Shown here: one piece after another, positions 16,856 through 25,592 of the stretch | How positions within the stretch are numbered: the stretch's first letter is position 1 | Layout: each line of letters opens with the position of its first letter | Source: an uncultured Pelagibacteraceae bacterium | Lineage (GTDB): Bacteria; Pseudomonadota; Alphaproteobacteria; Pelagibacterales; Pelagibacteraceae | NCBI GenBank assembly: GCA_902606115.1 | Contig: CACLFM010000008.1 | Span: 1 to 55,084 of the forward strand | DNA length: 55,084 bases | Reading direction: 5' to 3' | The notes under the pieces: generated by a model | The model's input: only the letters and a program-made list of their open reading frames with translations | What the model was told of the DNA's origin: nothing | Database searches by the model: none | Program-made: the position numbers and the translations under genes

Positions 16856-17405
16856 TGATAATCTCTTTAATTTTTTTTATATGATCATTATCTATTGGTC
16901 CTATTATCTTAAGTAAAATTTTTCTATTTTTATTAATTAAAAAAGTCTCAGGAACACCATAGGCTCCCAAATTAATCGATTCTGTTCCATTATAATCTGC
17001 TAAATTATATTTGAACGGGTTTCCATAATCATTTAAAAAATTTATAGAATTCTTTTTTTTGTCTTTATAATTTATTCCGATATTTTGTAATGAACTTATG
17101 TTGCTTAAACTTTTAAGTAAATCGTTTTCCTCTCTACAAGGAACACACCAGGACGCCCATATATTTATTAATGAAAATTCTCTTTCTTTAATAATTTCAC
17201 TTAGTACTATTTCATTTGATGAGAATAATTCAGGTAAATTAAAATTTGGTAAATATGTTGCCTTTTCATTTTGAAATATTGGAGAATAAGTTTTATCTTT
17301 ATTTAATGCTTTATTAAGAATCAAAAAGCAAAATACTAAAAAGGCTATTATTAAGAAACTAAGGGTAATTTTTTTTTTTGCTAAAAATTGCAAATGTGCC
17401 TCCAA
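16848..17405 (-). CDS. ccmG: Thiol:disulfide interchange protein CcmG/DsbE
   Basis: A 185-aa periplasmic thioredoxin with an N-terminal anchor (about 13-31). The redox site WASWCVPC has Cys87 and Cys90, and the cis-proline loop reads YGVPETF. It reduces the apocytochrome c or CcmH disulfide. The only ATG gives a 47-base overlap with the end of ccmF. A TTG four codons in (17393) would shorten the overlap to about 35 bases, so the exact start is uncertain. The overlap includes an 11-base T run on the plus strand. Confidence 0.94.
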   Translation of the reverse strand: MEAHLQFLAKKKITLSFLIIAFLVFCFLILNKALNKDKTYSPIFQNEKATYLPNFNLPELFSSNEIVLSEIIKEREFSLINIWASWCVPCREENDLLKSLSNISSLQNIGINYKDKKKNSINFLNDYGNPFKYNLADYNGTESINLGAYGVPETFLINKNRKILLKIIGPIDNDHIKKIKEIIND

Positions 17406-19239
17406 AAATTATTATTAAAGTAGAAATCCAGATCCAAATCATAAATGGTTTATTCTGATATCTAACATTAAATAGCTGCTCATCTTTAATTAAATTTATT
17501 GTTATAAATCTATCTTTAAATAAAGTTGTTTTAATCGCTGCTTCACTAGTTGCAACGACTGGTTGATTGTATATTCTGATTGCAGGATTAAGTTTTATTA
17601 TCTCATTATTATTGTTTTTTATCTCAAAAATCCCGATTATTGATGAGTAATTTTTTTCTTCTTCAGTTCTAACTTTTTTAAAAGTTATTTTTTCATTTTT
17701 TGAAATAAAACTATCTCCAACTTTAATGTTTTTAATAATTTCCGTAGAAGTGACACTATTAAAAAGTATTGATAACATTAGCATAGCAAATCCTAAATGA
17801 GATAAATTTTGAGAATTATTGGTATTATTTTTTAAAAAGTTAGGAAGCGTTTTGATTATCAAAAAAAATAGGGAAAAAATTAAAATTATAGTTAATAAAT
17901 TTTTTTGAGATAAAAAATATACTGTTATACCTGTTGCGATTGATGTAAGTAAAAAGTAGTAGATATAACTTACCTTAAATTTTAAATTTGTTTTGATCCA
18001 ATTCATACTTGGTCCCACTGACATAAATAAAAAAAATGGCACTAAAAAAGGTATTAAAAGCTTATTATAAAATGGAGGTCCAACTGAGATTTTTTCTGAT
18101 GTAATTACATCTAAAAATATTGGATATACTGTTCCTATTAAAACTACACTCAAAAAGTAAATCATAAACCAATTGTTGATTAGAACTGAAGTTTCTTTAC
18201 TTAAGAAAAAAATTTGTTTTTTATTTTCTAAATTTTTACTTTCGAAAATGAAAAAGATAACAAAAGACATGAATATTAAAATAAATAGAAAGCTTAGAAT
18301 ATAAATTCCCCTCGAGGGATCATTTGCAAATGTGTGAACTGAATTGAGAATTCCAGATCTTACAAGAAATGTTCCTGTAATACTTAGCATAAATGTTACT
18401 ATACATAATATAATTGACCAACTTTTAAGTAGGTCTCTTTTCTCTAGAGTTGAAATACAATGTAAAAGTGCAGTCAAACTCAACCATGGCATTAGAGAGA
18501 TATTTTCAACTGGGTCCCAAAACCAAAATCCTCCCCATCCTAATTCATAATATGCCCAAATCGAACCTAAAAGGATACCGCCTGTTAAAAAAGTCCAAGA
18601 TATTAAAACCCATTTTTTTAAATTTTTTGCCCAAATACTATTAACATATCCAGTGACCATTGCAGCTAAGGCAGAGGCAAATATAATTGATGTTCCAACA
18701 TATCCAACATATAAAATGGGCGGATGTATTGCTAAAGCTGGATCTTGAAGAATTGGATTTAATCCAAGACCTTCTGGAGGTATTGGGAAAAGAGTATCAA
18801 ATGGGTTGGAAGTTTTAAGAACAAAGATAAAAAAACCAATAACAATTATTTGATGAAATATTACAGTGTAAAGTCTAAAATTTTTAATCTCGTTTTTAGA
18901 GTTAAAGAAAAAAAATAATATGAAACTTGTGAGCACCAATAACCATAAAAGTAAACTTCCTTCATGATTTCCCCACAAACCTGTTATTTTATAAAACAAA
19001 GGTTTTGTAGAGTGAGAATTATTATAAACAGTTGCATTACTAAAATCGGATATAAAAAAAGAGTACGATAAAATAAAAAAACTAATAACAACAAAAAAAA
19101 ATTGAAGTGTAAGAAACTTATAAATTTTTTTTTCTAAATTTAATGAATTTTTTTTTATATTTAACACAGAATACAAAAAAACAACAAATGAGGATATTAG
19201 TCCAAAAAATAAAGATAGAAAACCTACATTAGATAACAT
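17359..19239 (-). CDS. ccmF: Cytochrome c haem lyase subunit CcmF
   Basis: A 626-aa inner-membrane protein with many hydrophobic helices that joins haem from holo-CcmE to apocytochrome c. Visible are GLWGNHEGSLLLW near residue 88 and the WWD-domain signature WGGFWFWDPVENISLMPW near 233. Haem-ligating histidines occur in the following GILNSVHTFANDPSRG segment. Length is a little short for CcmF (about 630-660) but complete. It begins one base inside the ccmE stop (TAATG). Its 3' end is overlapped by ccmG for 47 bases. Confidence 0.97.
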   Translation of the reverse strand: MLSNVGFLSLFFGLISSFVVFLYSVLNIKKNSLNLEKKIYKFLTLQFFFVVISFFILSYSFFISDFSNATVYNNSHSTKPLFYKITGLWGNHEGSLLLWLLVLTSFILFFFFNSKNEIKNFRLYTVIFHQIIVIGFFIFVLKTSNPFDTLFPIPPEGLGLNPILQDPALAIHPPILYVGYVGTSIIFASALAAMVTGYVNSIWAKNLKKWVLISWTFLTGGILLGSIWAYYELGWGGFWFWDPVENISLMPWLSLTALLHCISTLEKRDLLKSWSIILCIVTFMLSITGTFLVRSGILNSVHTFANDPSRGIYILSFLFILIFMSFVIFFIFESKNLENKKQIFFLSKETSVLINNWFMIYFLSVVLIGTVYPIFLDVITSEKISVGPPFYNKLLIPFLVPFFLFMSVGPSMNWIKTNLKFKVSYIYYFLLTSIATGITVYFLSQKNLLTIILIFSLFFLIIKTLPNFLKNNTNNSQNLSHLGFAMLMLSILFNSVTSTEIIKNIKVGDSFISKNEKITFKKVRTEEEKNYSSIIGIFEIKNNNNEIIKLNPAIRIYNQPVVATSEAAIKTTLFKDRFITINLIKDEQLFNVRYQNKPFMIWIWISTLIIIFGGTFAIFSKKKNYP

Positions 19240-19658
19240 TATTTTTGCTCCAGACTTTCTTTTACTTCTGGAGGCATATAATTCTCGTCATGCTTTGCTA
19301 AAATTTTATCAGCAATAAATAAATTGTTATCCTGCAAAACACCCTCTGCCACTACTCCCTTTTCTTCCTGAAACAAATTTGGAACTGTTCCAGCAAAAAT
19401 AACATTTATTTCATTTTTGAAGTCAGTGATGATGAACAAAATTTTTTCATTATTTAAAATTATAGAGTCTTTTTTTACCATTCCTCCTACTCTAATTTTT
19501 TCTGTTATATTCTCAGAAGATTGATTGATTTCAGTGGGTGATTTAAAATATATAACATCATCCTCTAAGAGCTTAAGTATAATATAAACACTTAAAATTA
19601 TTATAGTTAAGATGGAAATTATAAATACAATTCTTAATCTAACTTTTTTACCATACAT
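19239..19658 (-). CDS. ccmE: Haem chaperone CcmE
   Basis: A 139-aa periplasmic haem chaperone with one N-terminal transmembrane helix (about 9-30) and an OB-fold beta domain. The covalent haem-binding site is His123 in [11 protein letters not shown], with Tyr127 as the usual axial ligand. The RVGGMV strand at about 56-61 is also typical. It receives haem from CcmC and passes it to CcmF. It follows ccmD by 9 bases and shares one base with ccmF. Confidence 0.96.
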   Translation of the reverse strand: MYGKKVRLRIVFIISILTIIILSVYIILKLLEDDVIYFKSPTEINQSSENITEKIRVGGMVKKDSIILNNEKILFIITDFKNEINVIFAGTVPNLFQEEKGVVAEGVLQDNNLFIADKILAKHDENYMPPEVKESLEQK

Positions 19659-19667
19659 TAATCTAAA

Positions 19668-19898
19668 TTAGATTTTGTGAGCAACTGTTCTTACTAATGT
19701 TCTATTTGTTGATTGTTTGTCAGCTAAAATTATCTGGTCTGAATTTAAAGATTTATATTTTTTAGAGAATTTAGCGTGCTCTTTATTAAATTGCCTACTT
19801 GTTATTTTATATAATATTAAAAAGTTGAATAAAGTAAATAAGAATGCAGACCAAACATACACTCCATACCCACTCATTATTAATAAATTTAAGATCAT
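19668..19898 (-). CDS. ccmD: Haem exporter small membrane protein CcmD
   Basis: A 76-aa single-helix protein (GYGVYVWSAFLFTLFNFLILY at about 10-30) with a basic cytoplasmic tail. The YGVYVWSAF start of the helix is the common CcmD pattern. CcmD stabilises the CcmC-CcmE complex and helps release haem-loaded CcmE. Position between ccmC (4-base overlap) and ccmE supports the call, which from sequence alone would be weak. The tail after residue 45 is longer than in E. coli and of no known role. Confidence 0.88.
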   Translation of the reverse strand: MILNLLIMSGYGVYVWSAFLFTLFNFLILYKITSRQFNKEHAKFSKKYKSLNSDQIILADKQSTNRTLVRTVAHKI

Positions 19899-20602
19899 AT
19901 TCTATTTAAACCTTTATTTTTTACTTTTATCAACTCCACATTATATTTCATCAAAAAAATCAACACAGAAAATAGTGCAAATGCCGCAGTCATCAAAAAT
20001 AATGGTATTAACATAGATGAGTGAATAGTGCTTTCTGATAAAACATTAATTGAAGATGGTTGGTGTAAAGTTGCCCACCAATCTACTGAGAATTTGATAA
20101 TAGGAACATTAATTGCTCCTATAATTGAAATGTATGACGAAATCGTAATAGCTTTGTTTTTTTCAAAAATTTTCCAAGACAATAAATATGAGAAGTAGAA
20201 CAAAAACAATACTAACATGGAAGTTATTCTTGGATCCCACGCCCACCATGTTCCCCAAGTTGGTTTACCCCAAATTGATCCTGTAACTAGGGCTATTAAA
20301 TTGAAAATAAATCCTGACGGGGCTAAACTTTTTGAGATCAAAACAAAATTCTTATTTTTAAATACCAAAACTCCAAGAGACAAAAAAGCGATAATAGAAA
20401 AAATTCCAAGAGAAATCCAAGCTGAGGGAACATGGACATACATTATTCTGACAGAGTCACTCTGAAGGTAATCTTTAGGAGATATTACTAATGCCTCAAA
20501 TAAACCAAGTGAAAGAAAAATTATAAACAATATAGATATTAAATTTCTAAACTTAGAAGAGATTAATATTTTTTTACTTTTTTCAGTTATTAGAGCTAAC
20601 AT
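19895..20602 (-). CDS. ccmC: Haem exporter/haem handling protein CcmC
   Basis: A 235-aa, six-helix inner-membrane protein that loads haem on CcmE. The WWD signature WGTWWAWDPRITS is near residues 116-128. Likely haem ligands lie in MYVHVPSAWISLG (near 54-66) and in LHQPSSIN (near 179). It is the first ccm gene of the run; the ABC subunits ccmA and ccmB are not in the window and must lie elsewhere. The 148-base region upstream holds a long inverted repeat that may act in its leader. Confidence 0.96.
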   Translation of the reverse strand: MLALITEKSKKILISSKFRNLISILFIIFLSLGLFEALVISPKDYLQSDSVRIMYVHVPSAWISLGIFSIIAFLSLGVLVFKNKNFVLISKSLAPSGFIFNLIALVTGSIWGKPTWGTWWAWDPRITSMLVLFLFYFSYLLSWKIFEKNKAITISSYISIIGAINVPIIKFSVDWWATLHQPSSINVLSESTIHSSMLIPLFLMTAAFALFSVLIFLMKYNVELIKVKNKGLNRI

Positions 20603-20631
20603 TTTATTTATATATATATCTTGAAAATAAA

Positions 20632-20687
20632 CTGATCAAGAATGTTGAGGGAGATAATTAAAGGGAAACGTTAACACCCTTGATCAG
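20632..20687. other. Structured inverted repeat between hspQ and ccmC
   Basis: A perfect 9-bp inverted repeat, CTGATCAAG (20632-20640) and CTTGATCAG (20679-20687), encloses a second 6-bp helix, TGTTGA/TTAACA (20643-20648 with 20671-20676, one G-U pair). An AA/CC internal loop lies between the helices and a 22-base purine-rich loop (20649-20670) at the tip. Both flanking genes read leftward, so it is the 3' region of hspQ and the 5' leader of ccmC. On the minus strand a U-rich stretch follows, so it may be a terminator. The large loop is more like a cis-regulatory RNA. No known riboswitch is recognised. Confidence 0.5.
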
Positions 20688-20750
20688 TAATTAGAGAGTA
20701 ATAAATTGATTTGTCTAAGTTTTGCGAAAATTGTGTTATAAAAATGACGG

Positions 20751-21071
20751 TTAGTTTGATGGCTTAAAGTAGCTAGATCCTTTTTTACCAGAAAATATCT
20801 CATTTATTAAAGGATGTTTTATTGGATCCCCAGAATCGTCTTTTATTAGATTTTGCTCAGATACATATGCCTCATACGTAATATCCTCATTTTCTGCAAG
20901 CAAATGGTAAAAAGGCTGATCTTTTTTTGGTCTTACATTCTTTGGAATAGACTCGTACCATTCTTCAGAGTTATTAAACTCAAAATCAACATCGTAGATT
21001 ACACCTCTGAAATCGAAATGTTTATGCTTAACTACATCACCTATAGAAAATTTTGCTTTTTGGACAGTCAC
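20751..21071 (-). CDS. hspQ: Heat shock protein HspQ (YccV-like)
   Basis: A 106-aa small protein of the HspQ/YccV family. It shows the family core KFSIGDVVKHKHFDFRGVIYDVD at about 6-28, then QPFYHLLAENE and YVSEQNL. In enterobacteria HspQ is a specificity-enhancing factor and substrate of Lon and binds hemimethylated DNA. Here it is the first gene of the long minus-strand run and is divergent from yciB over 77 bases. A Lon-substrate-domain gene exists elsewhere in the window (52817) but is not adjacent. Confidence 0.9.
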   Translation of the reverse strand: MTVQKAKFSIGDVVKHKHFDFRGVIYDVDFEFNNSEEWYESIPKNVRPKKDQPFYHLLAENEDITYEAYVSEQNLIKDDSGDPIKHPLINEIFSGKKGSSYFKPSN

Positions 21072-21148
21072 TACTTAAATATGTGTATTCTTGTAAAAAA
21101 ATCAATAAAAAAAATATTAAATTTTTACATATCTGATAGAATTAAACT

Positions 21149-21700
21149 GTGAATAAGTCTTTAATTAAATTCATCACTGATTTTGGACCCTTAATAATAT
21201 TTTTTAGTTTTTATTACAAAAGCGGTAAAAACTTGCAAATAGCTATACCACCCTTAGTTATTGCGACAATAATATCTATAATAATAGTTTGGATACTTGA
21301 AAAGAAAATACCTTTCGTTCCGCTATTAGGTGGAATTTTGATAACTTTTTTTGGTGGACTTACAATTTATTTTGAAAATCCTGTCTTTATTTATATGAAG
21401 CCAACAATCATAAATATAATATTCGCAATTGCACTGTTTTTTGGAAGATATTTTACAAGTGAGCCAATTTTAAAAAAAATTTTAGGTAAAACTATGCCTT
21501 TAAATAACGAAGGGTGGAGTAAACTTAATTTAAGATGGATTTTTTTCTTCATTTTTTTAGCTATTTTAAACGAGTTTGTTTGGCGTACTCAATCAGAGGA
21601 ATTCTGGGTAAACTTTAAAGTTTGGGGAATGTTGCCAATTACAATTATATTTACAGCTTTTCAAATTCCTTTAATAAATAAATACAAAATAAATGAATAG
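21149..21700 (+). CDS. yciB: Septation protein A / inner membrane protein YciB
   Basis: A 183-aa membrane protein with about five helices. Typical family segments are FITDFGPLIIFF at about 8-19 and a long C-terminal region with NEFVWRTQSEEFWVNFKVWG. It acts in intracellular septation and cell-envelope maintenance. The start is GTG. No better ATG exists near it and the N-terminus aligns with the family. The stop overlaps the DUF2794 gene by 8 bases. In alphaproteobacteria it usually follows ftsY; here it is some 17 kb from ftsY. Confidence 0.93.
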   Translation: MNKSLIKFITDFGPLIIFFSFYYKSGKNLQIAIPPLVIATIISIIIVWILEKKIPFVPLLGGILITFFGGLTIYFENPVFIYMKPTIINIIFAIALFFGRYFTSEPILKKILGKTMPLNNEGWSKLNLRWIFFFIFLAILNEFVWRTQSEEFWVNFKVWGMLPITIIFTAFQIPLINKYKINE

Positions 21701-22031
21701 AGAGCTAAAGCTTGTAGTCAATAACTCTTCTAAAGTTAGAGAGAATAAGTTTTTTTTTGAAAAAAAAGAACTTAAAACTATCTTAAATTTATATGCTAAA
21801 ATGGTTTCTAGAGGCACTTGGAAAGATTATGGTCTTCATATTTCATCTAAAAAAGTGAGCTTTAGTGTATTTAAAAACTCAGCAGAAAATGCTGTTTACA
21901 ATATTTCAAAAAACTTTAAACCATCAAATAAAAACTTAAGATATCTAATTACTGATAACAGAAATCGGATTATTAAAAACTCTTATAATCTTGAAGTTTT
22001 ATTGAGCAATATAGATTGGAAAAAAATATAG
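21693..22031 (+). CDS. DUF2794 protein
   Basis: A 112-aa soluble protein matching the alphaproteobacterial DUF2794 pattern: a central FFEKKELKTILNLYAKMVSRG-type helix and WKDYGLHI, followed by a beta-rich VSFSVFKN segment and an end resembling NLEVLLSNIDW. Function is unknown. The start lies in the last codons of yciB (8-base overlap), so the two are coupled. The 3' end is convergent with the Bax-inhibitor gene with one base between. The family call rests on recalled pattern, not on a search. Confidence 0.8.
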   Translation: MNRELKLVVNNSSKVRENKFFFEKKELKTILNLYAKMVSRGTWKDYGLHISSKKVSFSVFKNSAENAVYNISKNFKPSNKNLRYLITDNRNRIIKNSYNLEVLLSNIDWKKI

Positions 22032-22032
22032 T

Positions 22033-22788
22033 TTATCTTCTTTGTCCGAAAAGTCTTAATAACATTATAAACAGATTAATGAAATCAAGATATAGCGTTA
22101 GGGCACCCATTATCGCTTTCTTACCTGAGATTTCTACTGTATCATTAGCAGAATACATGTTTTTTATTTTCTGAGTATCATATGCAGTTAGACCAACAAA
22201 TATTAAGACGCCTAATATGGAAACAATGAAATACATCATCGCAGATTTTAAAAATATATTAACTAGTGATGCAATAATTATTCCAATAAGACCCATCATT
22301 AAAAAAGAGCCTAGTTTGGTTAAATCTCTTTTAGTTGTATATCCGTAAATACTCATAGCTCCAAATGTTGCTGAGGTAATAAAAAAAACTCTTGCAACAC
22401 TTACTCCAGTGTAGACTAAAAGTACCCAAGATAAGGATAGACCCATCAGTGAAGCAAATATCCAAAATACAGTTTGTGCTTTAGCTGTGCTCATTTTGTT
22501 TATTCCAAAACTCATATAGAAGACTATACCAAGTGGTGCTAACATAACTAACCATTTTAAGCCTGAAAAAAATATTGCGTTTCCAAAACTTGTGAAGCCT
22601 GAAATCGCCCCGGCGCTATCAGTAACAACTGACATTTTAAATGATAAAAGTGAAATTATACCTGTTAAAAGAACTCCTGTAGCCATGTAATTATAGACCT
22701 TAAGCATATATGATCTTAGGCCTGCGTCCCAAACTACATTTTTTTTAACACTTGTTGCCGCGAATATATTTTGTCTGTTAAAATCCAT
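22033..22788 (-). CDS. Bax inhibitor-1 / YccA family membrane protein
   Basis: A 251-aa protein with seven hydrophobic helices. The family signature region is FVGLTAYDTQKIKNMY near residues 198-212, with the C-terminal DFINLFIMLLRLFGQRR. Bacterial members are inner-membrane proteins linked to FtsH regulation or calcium leak; the role here is unproven. The N-terminal 30 residues are hydrophilic. The gene is divergent from the aldo/keto reductase with a 65-base AT-rich gap. Confidence 0.93.
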   Translation of the reverse strand: MDFNRQNIFAATSVKKNVVWDAGLRSYMLKVYNYMATGVLLTGIISLLSFKMSVVTDSAGAISGFTSFGNAIFFSGLKWLVMLAPLGIVFYMSFGINKMSTAKAQTVFWIFASLMGLSLSWVLLVYTGVSVARVFFITSATFGAMSIYGYTTKRDLTKLGSFLMMGLIGIIIASLVNIFLKSAMMYFIVSILGVLIFVGLTAYDTQKIKNMYSANDTVEISGKKAIMGALTLYLDFINLFIMLLRLFGQRR

Positions 22789-22853
22789 AAATATAATATA
22801 ATTATTTTACAATTATATTCAATGGTCAAAACTAGCAGAGATCGTTAAAATTT

Positions 22854-23891
22854 ATGAATTTTAAAAAATTAGGTAATACAGACTTAGATGTTAGTACAAT
22901 TTGTCTCGGTACTATGACATGGGGTGAGCAAAATTCAGAAAAAGAGGCATTTGATCAAATGAACTATGCATTCGAAAATAATGTAAATTTTTGGGATACC
23001 GCTGAAATTTATGCAATTCCACCTAAAAAGAATACTTATGGAAAGACCGAGGAAATTATTGGTAATTGGTTTACTAAATCGAAAATGAGAAGCAAAGTAA
23101 TACTCGCAACTAAAGTATCTGGTCCAGGACCAAGTTGGATAAGAGGTGGAGGAAACCAATATGACGAAAAAAATTTAAACGAAGCTGTAAATGATAGTCT
23201 TAAAAGATTAAAGACTGATTATATAGACTTATACCAATTACATTGGCCAGAGAGAAAAACTAATTTTTTTGGAAGATTAGGTTACGAACACAAAGACGGT
23301 AATGATTGGAATAAATTTGAAGATGTCCTTAGTACTTTGGATAAAATAATTAAAAGTGGTAAAATTAGATATATTGGACTATCTAACGAAACAGCTTGGG
23401 GATTATCTAAATTTTTGGAAATTTCTAAATTAAAAGAACTTCCTCGAATGATGTCTGTTCAAAACCCTTATAGTCTTTTAAATAGATCCTACGAGGTAGG
23501 GTTAGCAGAAATTTCTGTTAGAGAGAAAAGTGGTCTTCTAGCTTATTCGCCTCTTGCATTTGGTTATTTAACAGGGAAATATAGAAATGGAGAATTGCCA
23601 AAAAATTCTAGAATGCAATTATTTGGTGACCAGTTTTCAAGGTACAAATCAGATAATGGTCAACAAGCCATTGAGAAATACTTTAATATTGCAAAAAAAT
23701 ATAATTTAGACTTAACTCAAATGAGTTTAAAATTCTGCGAACTCCAACCTTTCATAACCAGTGTAATAATCGGAGCAACAACTATGGAGCAGTTGAAAAC
23801 TGATATAGAAAGTGTAAATATAAATCTTGATAACAAAATAATTGATGAAATTAATGAAATTCAAAAACTTTATCCTAATCCATGTCCATAA
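22854..23891 (+). CDS. Aldo/keto reductase (Tas-like)
   Basis: A 345-aa (beta/alpha)8 NADPH-dependent oxidoreductase. The catalytic tetrad is intact: Asp48 and Tyr53 in FWDTAEIY, Lys87 in LATKVSG and His130 in YQLHWPE. The C-terminal cofactor part shows VIIGATTMEQL. The long form with a loop after WIRGGGNQYD resembles E. coli Tas. Substrate unknown. Its stop overlaps the IalB-family gene by 10 bases, which is followed by argG. Confidence 0.93.
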   Translation: MNFKKLGNTDLDVSTICLGTMTWGEQNSEKEAFDQMNYAFENNVNFWDTAEIYAIPPKKNTYGKTEEIIGNWFTKSKMRSKVILATKVSGPGPSWIRGGGNQYDEKNLNEAVNDSLKRLKTDYIDLYQLHWPERKTNFFGRLGYEHKDGNDWNKFEDVLSTLDKIIKSGKIRYIGLSNETAWGLSKFLEISKLKELPRMMSVQNPYSLLNRSYEVGLAEISVREKSGLLAYSPLAFGYLTGKYRNGELPKNSRMQLFGDQFSRYKSDNGQQAIEKYFNIAKKYNLDLTQMSLKFCELQPFITSVIIGATTMEQLKTDIESVNINLDNKIIDEINEIQKLYPNPCP

Positions 23892-24388
23892 TTAAAAAAA
23901 CAATAATTCTGTTATTTCTTTTTATAAACTTTACTTCATTAAATGCACAGGAAATAAAAAAAATTGGTAAATTTAAAGACTGGGAGACAATAGTGGTAAC
24001 TAATGAAACTGCTAAATTATGCTTTGCTCAATCTAAACCAGTATTGCAATCACCAAAAAATAATGCTCGAGAGGCCAGGTTATTTATTAGCTTTAGGCCT
24101 ACTGAAAAAATTACTGACGAAGTAAGTATTACTTCAGGATACGAGTACAATGTACAAAATACAATATTAGCAAAATCAGGTAAGAATAAAATCAAATTTG
24201 ATATATCTAAGGATAATTTTGCTTGGATCACTAATAATAAAGTCGAAAAAAAAATGATTGGTGTAATGAAGAAAGGTTCAAGAATTATGATAACAGGTTA
24301 CAATAAATCTGGTTCTCAAACCATTGACCATTACTCACTAATGGGTTTTACAAAGGCATACGATAGCGCAAAAAAAAATTGCAGCTAA
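23882..24388 (+). CDS. Invasion-associated locus B (IalB) family protein
   Basis: A 168-aa exported protein with a clear signal peptide (MSIIKKTIILLFLFINFTSLNAQ, cleavage near residue 22). The mature part starts KKIGKFKDWETIVV and shows LCFAQSKP and IMITGYNKSGSQTIDHYSLMGFTKAYDSAKKNC. The two cysteines probably form a disulfide. This is the IalB pattern common in alphaproteobacteria; despite the name, it is widespread in free-living species and its function is not defined. It overlaps the reductase end by 10 bases and sits 21 bases before argG. Confidence 0.87.
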   Translation: MSIIKKTIILLFLFINFTSLNAQEIKKIGKFKDWETIVVTNETAKLCFAQSKPVLQSPKNNAREARLFISFRPTEKITDEVSITSGYEYNVQNTILAKSGKNKIKFDISKDNFAWITNNKVEKKMIGVMKKGSRIMITGYNKSGSQTIDHYSLMGFTKAYDSAKKNCS

Positions 24389-24409
24389 TGAAAACTAAAT
24401 AAAGATCTA

Positions 24410-25585
24410 ATGAAAAAAATAGTTTTAGCTTACTCAGGCGGTCTAGATACATCTATAATTCTTAAATGGCTTCAGGAAAACTATAGAGCTGAAGTAATCA
24501 CTTACACGGCCGACATCGGTCAGGAGATGAATAAAAAAGAAATTATAAAAAACGCAAAAAAACTAGGTGTAAAAAAAATAATTATTAAAAATCTCAAAAA
24601 TACATTTGTAAAAGATTACGTTTTCCCAATGATCAGAGGTCACGCTATTTATGAAGGAGTCTATTTACTAGGTACATCTATTGCTAGACCTTTAATTGCA
24701 AAGGATCAAATTCAAGTTGCAAAAAAATTTAAAGCATTTGCAGTTTCCCATGGGTCAACAGGTAAAGGAAATGATCAAGTGAGATTTGAACTAGGATATC
24801 ACTATTTTGGACCAAAAATAAAAATAATAGCTCCATGGAGAATTTGGAAATTGAAATCAAGAACTGATCTAATCAAATACGCAAAAAGGCATAACATTTC
24901 AATTCCAAAAGATAAGAAAGGTGCGCCACCTTTTTCAATAGATGACAACTTATTTCATACATCAACCGAAGGTAAGGTTTTAGAAAATCCAAAAAATTCG
25001 GCTCCAGAATTTATTTTTCAAAGAACAACCTCACCTGAAAAAGCGCCTAATAAACCTTCGTATGTATCAATTGGATTTAAAAATAGTGACCCAATTAGTG
25101 TTAATGGAAAGAAATTAACACCAGAAAAACTTTTAGAAAAATTAAATCAACTAGTTGGCAAAAATGGAATTGGTAGAGCTGATCTAGTTGAAAATAGATT
25201 TATAGGAATAAAGTCTAGAGGAGTTTACGAAACTCCTGGAGGAACATTACTTTTAATTGCTCATCGAGCGATGGAGTCAGTGACATTAGACAAAAATACA
25301 ATGCATAAAAAAGATTCGATTATGTCAAGATATGCTGAATTAATTTACAATGGTTATTGGTTTTCGAAAGAAAGATTCAAATTACAAAAGATTGTGGACC
25401 TAAAAAGAAACAAAGTAAATGGGATTATTAAGCTTAAACTTTACAAAGGAAATATTACAATTCAATCAAGAATGACTAAAAGTAACGCTTACTCCGTAAA
25501 AAAAGTTTCTTTTGAAGAGAATAAAACTTTTAATAAATCCAATGTTGAAAAATTTATTAATTTCCATAAAAAAAAATTAAAATAA
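24410..25585 (+). CDS. argG: Argininosuccinate synthase
   Basis: It condenses citrulline and aspartate with ATP in arginine synthesis. At 391 aa it is close to family length. The ATP-binding loop AYSGGLDTS is at 7-15, the citrulline/ATP segment SHGSTGKGNDQVRFE near 113-127, and APEFIFQRTTSPEKAP carries the typical mid-region pattern. It is a single-domain complete enzyme. argH is not in the window. It ends 7 bases before the photolyase-like gene. Confidence 0.97.
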   Translation: MKKIVLAYSGGLDTSIILKWLQENYRAEVITYTADIGQEMNKKEIIKNAKKLGVKKIIIKNLKNTFVKDYVFPMIRGHAIYEGVYLLGTSIARPLIAKDQIQVAKKFKAFAVSHGSTGKGNDQVRFELGYHYFGPKIKIIAPWRIWKLKSRTDLIKYAKRHNISIPKDKKGAPPFSIDDNLFHTSTEGKVLENPKNSAPEFIFQRTTSPEKAPNKPSYVSIGFKNSDPISVNGKKLTPEKLLEKLNQLVGKNGIGRADLVENRFIGIKSRGVYETPGGTLLLIAHRAMESVTLDKNTMHKKDSIMSRYAELIYNGYWFSKERFKLQKIVDLKRNKVNGIIKLKLYKGNITIQSRMTKSNAYSVKKVSFEENKTFNKSNVEKFINFHKKKLK

Positions 25586-25592
25586 AAATCAT

